From Arachis hypogaea (taxonomy: Eukaryota > Streptophyta > Magnoliopsida > Fabales > Fabaceae), in NCBI RefSeq assembly GCF_003086295.3, contig NC_092045.1, positions 26,640,022-26,704,021 of the forward strand: 64,000 bases of DNA, in the 5' to 3' direction. The position numbers were made by a program, and so were the translations under genes. Below, piece by piece: positions 34,363-43,589 of the stretch. Every line of letters starts with the position of its first letter. The stretch's first letter is position 1. The notes under the pieces were generated by a model. That model was not told the origin of the DNA, searched no databases, and saw only the letters and a list, made by a program, of their open reading frames with translations.

Positions 34363-35487
34363 ATGGCATCCAAGGCCGGAGAAACCTCTAGAAAGAGGAA
34401 AGGGAAGGCAAAAGCTTCCACCTCCGAGTCATGGGAGATGGAGAGATTCATCTCAAGGGTGCATCAAGACCACTTCTATGAAGTTGTGGCCTTGAAGAAA
34501 GTGATCCCCGAGGTCCCTTTTTCACTCAAAAAGAGTGAATATCCGGAGATCCGACATGAGATCCGAAGAAGAGGTTGGGAAGTTCTTACCAACCCCATTC
34601 AACAAGTCGGAATCTTGATGGTTCAAGAGTTCTATGCCAATGCATGGATCACCAAGAACCATGATCAAAGTGTGAACCCGGATCCAAAGAACTATCTTAC
34701 TATGGTTCGGGGGAAATACTTGGATTTTAGTCCGGAAAGTGTAAGGTTGGCATTCAATTTGCCCATGATGCAAGGAGATGAACACCCTTACACTAGAAGG
34801 GTCAACTTTGATCAAAGGTTGGACCAAGTCCTCACAGTCATATGTGAAGAGGGCACCCAATGGAAGAGAGATTCAAGAGGGAAGCCGGTTCAATTAAGAA
34901 GGCATAACCTCAAACCCGTGGCTAGAGGATGGTTGGAGTTTATCCAACGCTCAATCATCCCCACTAGCAACCGGTCCGAAGTTACCATAGACCGGGCTAT
35001 CATGATTCATAGCATCATGATTGGAGAAGAAATAGAAGTTCATGAGGTTATAGCTCAAGAGCTTTATAAGGTGGCGGACAAGTCCTCTACCTTGGCAAGG
35101 TTAGCCTTTCCTCATCTCATTTGTCACCTCTGTTATTCAGTTGGAGTTGACATAGAGGGAGACATCCCTATTGATGAGGACAAGCCCATCACTAAGAAGA
35201 GGATGGAGCACACAAGAGACCCCACTCATCATGAGATCCCTGAGATTCCTCAAGGGATGCACCTTCCTCCACAAAACTATTGGGAGCAACTAAACACCTC
35301 CCTAGGAGAATTGAGTTCCAACATGGGACAACTAAGGGTGGAGCATCAAGAACACTCCATCATCCTCCATGAAATTAGAGAAGATCAAAGAATCATGAGA
35401 GAGGAGCAACAAAGACAAGGAAGAGACATTGAGGAGCTCAAGCACTCCATAGGATCTTCAAGAGGAAGAAAGAGCCGCCATCACTAA
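34363..35487 (+). CDS. R6 accessory ORF (plant retroelement C-terminal ORF)
   Basis: Intact 374-codon frame. The N-terminus is basic (KAGETSRKRKGKAKAS), possibly a nuclear signal. The core holds ILMVQEFYANAWI (about residues 84-96), DFSPESVRLAFNLP, WKRDSRGKPVQLRRHNLKPV, then GWLEFIQRSIIPTSN and IMIHSIMIGEEIEVHEVI. The C-terminal third is Glu/Gln-rich and probably coiled-coil (from about residue 300), ending in a basic GRKSRHH. It resembles the 'putative plant transposon protein' domain found after pol in some plant Ty3 elements; its function is unknown. I see no signal peptide or membrane segment, so an envelope role is not supported. Homologues: the R8 ORF (47609), the R5 ORF (61647) and the R3 remnant. 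Confidence 0.85.
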   Translation: MASKAGETSRKRKGKAKASTSESWEMERFISRVHQDHFYEVVALKKVIPEVPFSLKKSEYPEIRHEIRRRGWEVLTNPIQQVGILMVQEFYANAWITKNHDQSVNPDPKNYLTMVRGKYLDFSPESVRLAFNLPMMQGDEHPYTRRVNFDQRLDQVLTVICEEGTQWKRDSRGKPVQLRRHNLKPVARGWLEFIQRSIIPTSNRSEVTIDRAIMIHSIMIGEEIEVHEVIAQELYKVADKSSTLARLAFPHLICHLCYSVGVDIEGDIPIDEDKPITKKRMEHTRDPTHHEIPEIPQGMHLPPQNYWEQLNTSLGELSSNMGQLRVEHQEHSIILHEIREDQRIMREEQQRQGRDIEELKHSIGSSRGRKSRHH

Positions 35488-36370
35488 GGTGGACCCGTTC
35501 TTTAACTTCCTTGTTCTTTATTTTCCTGTTTTTCAAAAATTTAGTGCTTATGATTATCTATGTTTGTGTCTTGTGATCATTAGTGTCTTAGTATCTATGC
35601 CTTAAAGTTATGAATGTCCTATGAATCCATCACCTTTCTTAAATGAAAAATGTTCTTAATTGAAAAAGAAAAGAATTGCATGAATTTTGAATTTTATAAC
35701 AGTTTAATTATTTTGATGTGGTGGCAATATTTCTGTTTTCTGAATGTATGCTTAAACAGTGCATATGTCTTTTGAATTTGTGGTTCATGAATGTTGGCTC
35801 TTGAAAGAATGATGAAAAAGGAGACATGTTACTGAGGATCTAAAAAATCATTAAAATGATTCTTGAAGCAAGAAAAAGCAATGAAAAAAAAAGAGAGAAA
35901 AATTTCGAAAAAAAAGAGAGAAAAAGAAAACGAAAAAAAAGAAAGAAAAAGAAAGAAATACAGTTGTGATCCAAGGCAAAAAGAGTGTGCTTAAGAACCC
36001 TGGACACCTCTAATTGGGGACTCTAGCAAAGCTGAGTCACAATCTGAAAAAGTTCACCCAATTATGTGTCTGTGGCATGTATGTATCCGGTGGTAATACT
36101 AGAAGACAGAGTGCTTTGGGCCACGGCCAAGACTCAATAAAGTAGCTATGTTCAAGAATCATCATACTCAACTAGGAGAATCAATAACACTATCTGGATT
36201 CTAAGTTCCTAAAGAAGCCAACCATTCTGAATTTCAAAGGATAGAGTGAGATGCCAAAACTATTCAGAGGCAAAAAGCTAAAAGCCCCGCTCATCTAATT
36301 GATACTGATCTTCATAGATGTTTTTGGAATACATTGCATATTCTCTTCTTTTTATCTTATTTGATTTTCA
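35488..36370 (+). mobile_element. R6 internal non-coding tail
   Basis: AT-rich and A-rich (poly-A/GAAA runs at 35880-35960), no gene. Collinear with the R3 tail. Confidence 0.6.
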
Positions 36371-36408
36371 GTTGCTTGAGGACAAGCAACAATTTAAGTT
36401 TGGTGTTG
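36371..36408 (+). other. R6 pre-LTR hairpin and plus-strand primer region
   Basis: GTTGCTTG, AGGA, CAAGCAAC (8 of 8 pairs), AA, then TTTAAGTTTGGTGTTG abutting the 3' LTR. The region is not a classic purine tract. The hairpin is shared with R3, R7 and R8. Confidence 0.8.
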
Positions 36409-38054
36409 TGATGAGCGGATAATTTGTACGCTTTTTGGCATTGTTTTTAGTATGTTTTTAGTATGATCTAGTTAGTTTTTAGTATATTTTTATTAGTTTT
36501 TAGTTAAAATTCACTTTTCTGGACTTTACTATGAGTTTGTGTGTTTTTCTGTGATTTCAGGTATTTTCCGGCTGAAATTGAGGGACCTGAGCAAAAATCT
36601 GATTCAGAGACTAAAAAGGACTGTAGATGCTGTTGGATTCTGACCTCCCTGCACTCGAAGCGGATTTTCTGGAGCTACAGAAGCCCAATTGGCGCGCTCT
36701 CAACGGCGTTGGAAAGTAGACATCCTGGGCTTTCCAGCAATATATGATAGTTCATACTTTTCCCAAGATTTGATGGCCCAAACCGGCGTACAAAGTCACC
36801 CTCAGAAATCCCAGCGTTAAACGCCGGAACTGGCACCAAAATGGGAGTTAAACGCCCAAACTGGCATAAAAGCTGGCGTTTAACTCCAAGAAGAGTCTCT
36901 ACACGAAATTGCTTCATTGCTCAGCCCAAGCACACACCAAGTGGGCCCGGAAGTGGATTTTTATGTCATTTACTCATCTCTGTAAACCCTAGGCTACTAG
37001 TTTTCTATAAGTAAGACATTATACTATTGTATTTTCATCTTGGTATCTTTGGATCTGAGATCATCTTGGTTCTTCTGGTTCCCTCTCTGGGACCGAAACC
37101 AATGATCACACTATCACTTATGTATTTTCAACGGTGGAGTTTCTACACACCATAGATTAAGGTGTGGAGCTCTGCTGTACCTCGAGTATTAATGCAATTA
37201 CTATTGTTCTTCTATTCAATTCCGCTTGTTCTTGTTCTAAGATATCACTTGTTCTTCAACTTGATGAATGTGATGATCCATGACACTCATCATCATTCTC
37301 ACCTATGAACGTGTGACTGACAACCACCTCCGTTCTACCTTCGATTGGGTGAATATCTCTTGGATTCTTTAACCGGAATCTTCGTGGTATAGGCTAGAAC
37401 TGATGGCGGCATTCAAGAGAATCCGGAAGGTCTAACCTTGTCTGTGGTATTCTGAGTAGGATTCAATGATTGAATGACTGTGACGTGCTTCAAACTCCTG
37501 AGGGCGGGGCGTTAGTGACAGACGCAAAAGAATCACTGGATTCTATTCCGGCCTGATCGAGAACCGACAGATGGATAGCCGTGCCGTGACAGGGTGCGTT
37601 GAACAATTCCACTGAGAGGATGGGAGGTAGCCACTGACAACGGTGAAACCCTTGCTTAAGCTTGCCATGGAAAGGAGGAAGAAGGATTGGATGAAGACAG
37701 TAGGAAAGCAGAGAGACGGAAGGGAAGGCATCTTCATACGCTTATCTGAAGTTCCTACCAATGAATTACATAAGTATCTCTATCTTTATCTCTATGTTTT
37801 ATGCGTTTATCACTATACCCATTTGAGTTTGCCTGACTAAGATTTACAAGGTGACCATAGCTTGCTTCATACCAACAATCTCTGTGGGATCGACCCTTAC
37901 TCGCGTAAGGTTTATTACTTGGACGACCCAGTACACTTGCTGGTTAGTTGTGCGAAGTTGTGTTTATGCCATGGTATTGAACACCAAGTTTTTTGGATTC
38001 ATTACCGGGGATTATTTGATTTGTGAAAAGTATTGATCACAATTTCGTGCACCA
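36409..38054 (+). mobile_element. R6 3' LTR (1646 bp)
   Basis: Near-identical to 27868-29512. Followed by the target duplication GTCAT (38055-38059), after which the R5 gag frame resumes. Confidence 0.95.
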
Positions 38055-38059
38055 GTCAT

Positions 38060-39747
38060 CATTGCAAGGAGGCTGGACACTTCAAGTCAAACTGTCCAAA
38101 GCTCAAAAAGGAGGACAAAGGAAAGAAGGAAAGGAAGAGAGTACTCATGGCAGCTTGGGAGGATCTTGAGAATGACTCAAATGAAGAAGAAGAATCTGAA
38201 GGAGTTGCAAAGACTGCTTCATGGCTAGAAACAACAATCTTAATGAGGTAAACTATTTTGATTTGACCATTGAGGACTTGCATGCCATTATTTATGATCT
38301 CACTTTAAACACATCAAAATTGCTTGATAAATACAATGAATGCAGATCTGAAAGAGATGTGTTAAGAGCTGAAAATGAATTTTTAAAAGAAAAAGTGAAG
38401 GAAACTGAATGTGCTTTGGACATCATTGAAGATAACAGATTTCTAAAATTTGAACTTGAAAAATTAAAAGGAAAGCACATTGTGGATCCTTCACATGAGT
38501 TAATTGTTGAAAATGAAAGATTAAATGATATGATTAAAAGACTGAACGGTGACTTAGCAAAATTTGCTCAAGGTTCTAGTAACTTGGACAAATTACTTGC
38601 AAGTCAAAGACCATTGTTTGAAAAATCTGGTTTAGGCTACATAGCCAAGAAAGATGCAGCTTCTAATATTTCCTCTATAAAATTTGTGGCTTCTTCATCA
38701 AATACCAAAACCATACCAAACAAATCTGGTATTGAAAATACTCCAACACTTGAAGAAAAATTTGATGAAGTATACACAAGTGAAACTAAGCCTTCACCAA
38801 GAACTGGTCCGAGCTCAAACCGGCCAGGTTTGGGTTACATTTCGAATAATGAGGCTGTTTTCAAGAAACCACCATTTTACAACAAAACCTCATATTCGAA
38901 AGGTAAAAATGTTCAAAGAAATTCTGGTGAAAATGCTTTTGTAAAGAGGAATAACTTTAATAAAAAACAGTTTGTCAAAAGAAATGCATCTCCTCTAAAA
39001 ACTAGAAAATTCCAACAAGCAATATAACTCACCTCAATTTCAGCGGCACAAATCAGAAAATCATTGTGTTAATTGCAAGAAATTTGGTCACTCATATGCA
39101 CAATGCTTTATTAAAAAAAGAGTTGTTGGAAACAAAGTTTACAATATTGTTTGTGATTTCAATGCACTTGGGCAACCAAGATGGATTAACTTCAAAGGAT
39201 CCAAATTAATTTGGATACTTAAGGCTACTTGAAACTCATCATGTAGATTTGCCTAGCATCCAAGAACAAAAAGGACATGTGGTACATGGATAGTGGATGT
39301 TCAAGGCACATGACTGGAAGGTCAACCTACTTCATCAAACTAAATAAATATGATGGAGGTTTTGTGACCTTTGGAGATGATGGTAAAGGTAATATCATTG
39401 CTATTGGAAAAGTAGGTAATGAGCAATCTACTTTCATTGGTGATGTGCTTTTGGTATGTGGCTTAAAGCACAATCTTCTGAGTATAAGTTAGCTGTGTGA
39501 TTTAGGATATTTAGTTATTTTCAAAATGCTTAAATGCTATGTTGTTAATGAAAAGACAAATGAAGTAATGTTTGTTGCCAAGCATTTCAATAATATGTAT
39601 GGACTTACTCTTGATGAACTAAAGGATCAAAATGTAGCTTGTCTTCACTCTAAAGAATCTGAAAAGTGGTTATGGCAGAAGAGATTGGGCCATGCAAGTA
39701 TGTTTCAAATAAACAAACTTGTAAAGAAAGAATTAGTAAGAGGTCTC
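38060..39747 (+). pseudogene. R5 copia Gag C-part, protease and pre-integrase
   Basis: Resumes in frame with 26998-27867 and completes zinc knuckle 1 (last Cys at 38090-38092). A frameshift near 38215 leads into a coiled-coil, Glu/Lys-rich segment (38221-39027, AENEFLKEKVKETE). A shift near 39020 leads to knuckle 2 at 39065-39106 (CVNCKKFGHSYAQC). The aspartic protease at 39277 has MDSGCSRHMTG. A TAG at 39490-39492 breaks it. The pre-integrase part follows (WLWQKRLGHASMFQINKL). R7 interrupts at 39747, between Leu and Pro codons, with the target repeat GTCTC. The gene is dead, with several lesions besides the insertions. Confidence 0.85.
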
Positions 39748-40049
39748 TGATAAACTCCGTTTTGACGGTTTATCTTGTATTGATTTTAAGAGCTTTTATG
39801 ACCTTTTACCCACATTTATTCAATGAAATGGCATGGTTTTGGTGATTGTCTCCTTATTTGTGCTTAGATGTGAAAACATGCTTTTCAACCCTTAATTTGA
39901 TGGTTTTAATCTCCCTTTGATTCCACTAGATGCCTTGATATGTTTGTTAGTGATTTCAGATTGAAAAGGGCTAGGAATGGATCAAAGGAGTGAAGAGGGA
40001 AAGCATGCAAAGTGGAGAAATCATGAAAAGTCAAGGGAGTTGAACTCGC

Positions 40050-40135
40050 CCATGGACGCGCGCGCGCACCTGGCGCTTGCGCGCACCTGCGAATTACCCC
40101 ATGGACGTGTACGCGTGCTGTGCGCGTACGCGTTG
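40050..40135. repeat. GC-palindrome cluster in the R7 LTR
   Basis: GGACGCGCGCGCGCACC, GGCGCTTGCGCGC and GTACGCGTGCTGTGCGCGTACGC, ending about 95 bp before the TATA-like box. The 3' LTR copy is at 57252-57333. Confidence 0.85.
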
Positions 40136-40227
40136 GTGCTGATATATGATTTTTTAATGAATTCGCAACCAACGAATTCTGAAGGGTTGTGGGGCCCAAT
40201 TGCAACCAACTTTGGTGCCAAAGATGC

Positions 40228-40237
40228 TATTTAAAGC
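40228..40237 (+). promoter_or_regulatory. TATA-like box of R7
   Basis: CTATTTAAAG; the 3' LTR copy is at 57426-57435. Confidence 0.5.
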
Positions 40238-41219
40238 CAAGGATTGAAGGGAAAAGGAGATTCCAATCATTCACACACATTAGGATTAGTTAGAATTAGT
40301 TTCTAGAGAGAGAAACTCTCACTTCTCTCTAGGATTAGGATTAGGATTAGGTTTAGTTCTTAGATCTAGATTTTAATACATCTTCTTCTACTTTTATCTT
40401 CTCAATTCCTTGTTGTTACATTCATTCTCCTTCCATTCTTTTGTTGTAATTTCCTTTATGTTGTTCTTATGTTTTGTTGTAGATCTACTATTGTTCCTTC
40501 CATTTTCTTTCAATTCAATAAGAGGTAATTCATAATAATTGTTCTTCTTTGCTTTTCTATTGTTGATCTCTTGCCTTTGTAGTTAGATCTCTCTTTAATT
40601 CTTGCAATTTATGTTCTTTACTTTTATTGCCTTTTATGTGTTTGTTGAAATGCCTCTTCTAGATATAGTATAGATTTTGTTCCTCTTGGCCTAGGTAGAG
40701 TAATTAATGACACTTGAGTTATCTAATTCCTTTGTTGATTGGTAATTGGAGAGATTGCTAATTGGTTTGGAGTGCACTAAAGCTAGTCTTTCCTTGGGAG
40801 TTGGCTAGGACTTGTGGCTCAAGTCAATTCATCCACTTGACTTTCCTTTATTTAGTAAGGGTTAACTAAGTGGTAGCAATGAACAATTCTCATCACAATT
40901 GAGAAGGATAACTAGGATAGGACTTTTAATTTTCATATCTTGCCAAGAGCCTTTTATAGTTGTTAGTTTATTTTCATTGCCATTTACTTTCATGCCTCTT
41001 ATCAAAACCCCAAAACAACTCAAACCAATAACAAAACACTTTATTGCAATTCCTAGGGAGAACGACCCGAGGTTTAAATACTTCGGTTATTAATTTTAGG
41101 GGTTTGTACTAGTGACAAACAATCTTTTGTATGAAAGGATTATTGCTTGGTTTAGAAACTATACTTCGACGAGATTTTATTTGAGAAATTCTAAACCGTC
41201 AAAAATCTAATCATCAAAA

Positions 41220-41236
41220 TGGCGCCGTTGCCGGGG
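41220..41236 (+). other. R7 primer binding site (tRNA-Asp)
   Basis: TGGCGCCGTTGCCGGGG, 3 bp inside the 5' LTR. Confidence 0.9.
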
Positions 41237-41375
41237 AATTGCAATGGTGTTATGTTATTGGTTATTGTACATATGTGAATAGTGTGAATATCTTGCTTTT
41301 TGCTTTATTTGCTAGTTGTAGAATTTTGTTTCTTTTGTTTTCTATTAGCTTTTGTTTTTCTTTTATCTTTTCACC

Positions 41376-41450
41376 ATGAATTCTCATTTTGGCTATGAGT
41401 GTGATCACAACTATGTTGTAGGTGATGGAAGCTATAGTGAAGATGTGTAT
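41376..41450 (+). CDS. R7 single ORF, first 25 codons (split by R8)
   Basis: ATG at 41376 in good context (CACCATGA), 140 bp after the primer site, opening MNSHFGYECDHNYVV. R8 interrupts after the Tyr codon at 41450. The same frame continues at 52246 beyond the TGTAT duplication. See 52246-53979 for the rest. Confidence 0.75.
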
Positions 41451-41805
41451 TGATGACAAGTCATCATATACCCATTTTTCAAGCTAATTTCACTTGTTTT
41501 ATTAGTCTTTATGCACTTTCTTGCATCCTAAGTAAGTGATTTGGAGTGAAAATGCATAACTTCTTTAAATCAAGCAACCACCATGAAATTAATGTTAACT
41601 CATGAGGTTTAAGCTAATTTTAATTGAATTTTAATTGATTTATAAGCCTTGTGAATTTAGTGATACTTGGAGTGGTTGTTTTGGTTTATTGTAGGTGAAG
41701 AAAAGAATAAAAGAGAAAAGTGTGGCCTAAGAAAGCGTGACCAAAGGAGAAGAAAACGTGGTCAAAGGAAGGAGAAGTGTGCCGCATGTAAAGAGGGGAG
41801 GCAAG

Positions 41806-42400
41806 CATTGCCCTCCACAAGGGCACACTGCCCTCTAAGAGGGCAACATAAGGGAACAAAGCATAAAAGGCAACTCTGCCCTGCCCACTAGAAGGGCAGA
41901 GCACAAATTTGTGCCTTGGAATCAAGAAGAAGAAAATGTTGCCCTGCCCTCCACAAGGGCAGTATCGGGCTCACAAGGGAAGAAAATCAAAGAAAAATGT
42001 CTACCAATGCTTGCCACAAGAGTTGAACACGGGACCATGAGGAAGCAAGGAATTAAGCCTCACTTTGGTGCCAAGAAAGCCAAGGAAATTAAGTAGCGTG
42101 TGTTTCTGCCATGATTCGAACGCGGGACTTCAGTTTGGAAACACTGCCCTGCCCTCCGCGAGGGCAGGGTAGCATTTTGTTGTGGCACAATTCTGGCGCA
42201 CCAAGGCACCATTCTGGCGCACCGCAGCATCACCTGGCAGCACCAACAGCGCACCACAGCACAATTCTGGCGCACTAACTTTTTCTGCCCTGCCCTCCGC
42301 GAGGGCAGGGCAGCATCCTGCGCACCAAGGCACCATTCTGGCGCACCACGCACGCACCAAGCACCAAATCCTGCCCTGCCCTCCACAAGGGCAGGGCAGC
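41806..42400. repeat. GCCCTCCRCRAGGGC palindromes in the R8 LTR
   Basis: Seven hairpin-forming units such as TTGCCCTCCACAAGGGCA and CTGCCCTCCGCGAGGGCAG, with GGCGCACC-type repeats between them. They end about 110 bp before a strong TATA box. The 3' LTR copy is at 50631-51215. Confidence 0.9.
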
Positions 42401-42512
42401 CTCCTGGAAGCTATTATTTTTGGGCCGAAAATTAAATTAAAAATCCAATTTAATTCATTTCTTCACCAAATCAAAAGCCCATTCAAATCCCAAAATCCAA
42501 GAATAGAAAGTG

Positions 42513-42520
42513 TATAAATA
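42513..42520 (+). promoter_or_regulatory. TATA box of R8
   Basis: TATAAATA followed by GGAGCTAG. The 3' LTR copy is at 51328-51335. Best TATA match among the LTRs here. Confidence 0.7.
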
Positions 42521-43430
42521 GGAGCTAGTTTGATGTAATTAGAAACTTTTTTTTTGACTTTTGAATTTTGCACTTTCTTTGAGCTTTGAATTTTATTTTT
42601 GCACTTTGGAGCTTCTCTTGGTGACTTCACTGAGATTTCAGAGAATTGGGGAGGAGAATTGATCTCTCTTCTTCTTCGTTCTTGCTTAGGCCTTTTTAAT
42701 TTCCTTGTTTTGAGTTTTGGGTGTGAAGAATTGAGGAAATTCTGTCTCAATCTCCATTCAAAATCTCTTTAAACATCTTTCTGCACAATTGAGTTTAATT
42801 TCAATTTCCTTTACTGCTTCTTCTTCATTTTCTTATCAATTGCTTTGAAAACTTGGATCTAGGAAGGTAATTGAGATCTAGGCTCTGCTACCTAGTCTCT
42901 GGAGTCCTGAGATCCTAATTTACTTTTGGTTCTTCTGTGAACCCTGCTGCACTTTCCTTTCAATTTCTGTTTGAATTCTCTTTGCTCCCAATTAAATTTC
43001 TGCTCTATTAATTGTGGCAATTCAATTTCTCTTTGTTTAGATTCTGCAATCCCAGTCCTCGAATCCCTTTTACATTCAAGCAATTTACATTCCTTGCCAT
43101 TTAAGTTACTGCAATTTACATTTCTTGCACTTTAAGTTTCAGTCATTTACTTTCTTGTTCTTTAAGATTCAGCAAGTTTATTTTCCTGTTCTTTAATTTA
43201 CTGCGATTCTCCCTTCTCCCTTTATATTCCAAGCAATTTAGCTTATGTTAAATACAACCCACTCAACCAAAACTTGATTCGCTTGACTAAATCAACCACT
43301 AAACTAAAATTGCTCAATCCTTCAATCCCTGTGGGATCGACCTCACTCATGTGAGTTATTATTACTTGATGCGACCCGGTACACTTGCCGGTGAGTTTTG
43401 TGTTGGATCGCTTTCCACACATCAAGTTTT

Positions 43431-43447
43431 TGGCGCCGTTGCCGGGG
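43431..43447 (+). other. R8 primer binding site (tRNA-Asp)
   Basis: TGGCGCCGTTGCCGGGG, 6 bp inside the LTR. Confidence 0.9.
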
Positions 43448-43589
43448 AATGAAATAGATTGACAATGATTAAGTGAAGTGGAGATCTAGATCAAGCATTT
43501 TTTTTCTTTTCTGTTATTTTAATTTTGACTAACACACTAACTGTTTGAATTTTTGCTTAAACTAACCAAAACTTCACTCTAGCTATAGA

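Larger units (their letters stand above)
39748..41216 (+). mobile_element. R7 5' LTR (Ty3-like, 1469 bp)
   Basis: TGATAAACTCCGTTTTGACG ... AATCTAATCATCA, repeated at 56947-58413 with roughly 25 differences by eye. Preceded by target repeat GTCTC (39743-39747). Contains GC palindromes at 40050-40135 and a TATA-like CTATTTAAAG at 40228-40237. Confidence 0.95.
41451..43424 (+). mobile_element. R8 5' LTR (Ty3/gypsy, 1974 bp)
   Basis: TGATGACAAGTCATCATATA ... CGCTTTCCACACATCA. Repeated at 50281-52240 with about 14 substitutions by eye and one roughly 15-bp deletion near 41720. Preceded by target repeat TGTAT (41446-41450). Confidence 0.95.

Noticed and set aside
34363..35487. Reading the accessory ORF as a viral envelope gene
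   Set aside because: No signal peptide, transmembrane run or Cys pattern. The content is basic plus coiled-coil, so only position supports that name.
42105..42130. A tRNA gene in the R8 LTR
   Set aside because: Only a T-arm-like motif is present; no acceptor pairing, anticodon arm or D arm could be drawn.
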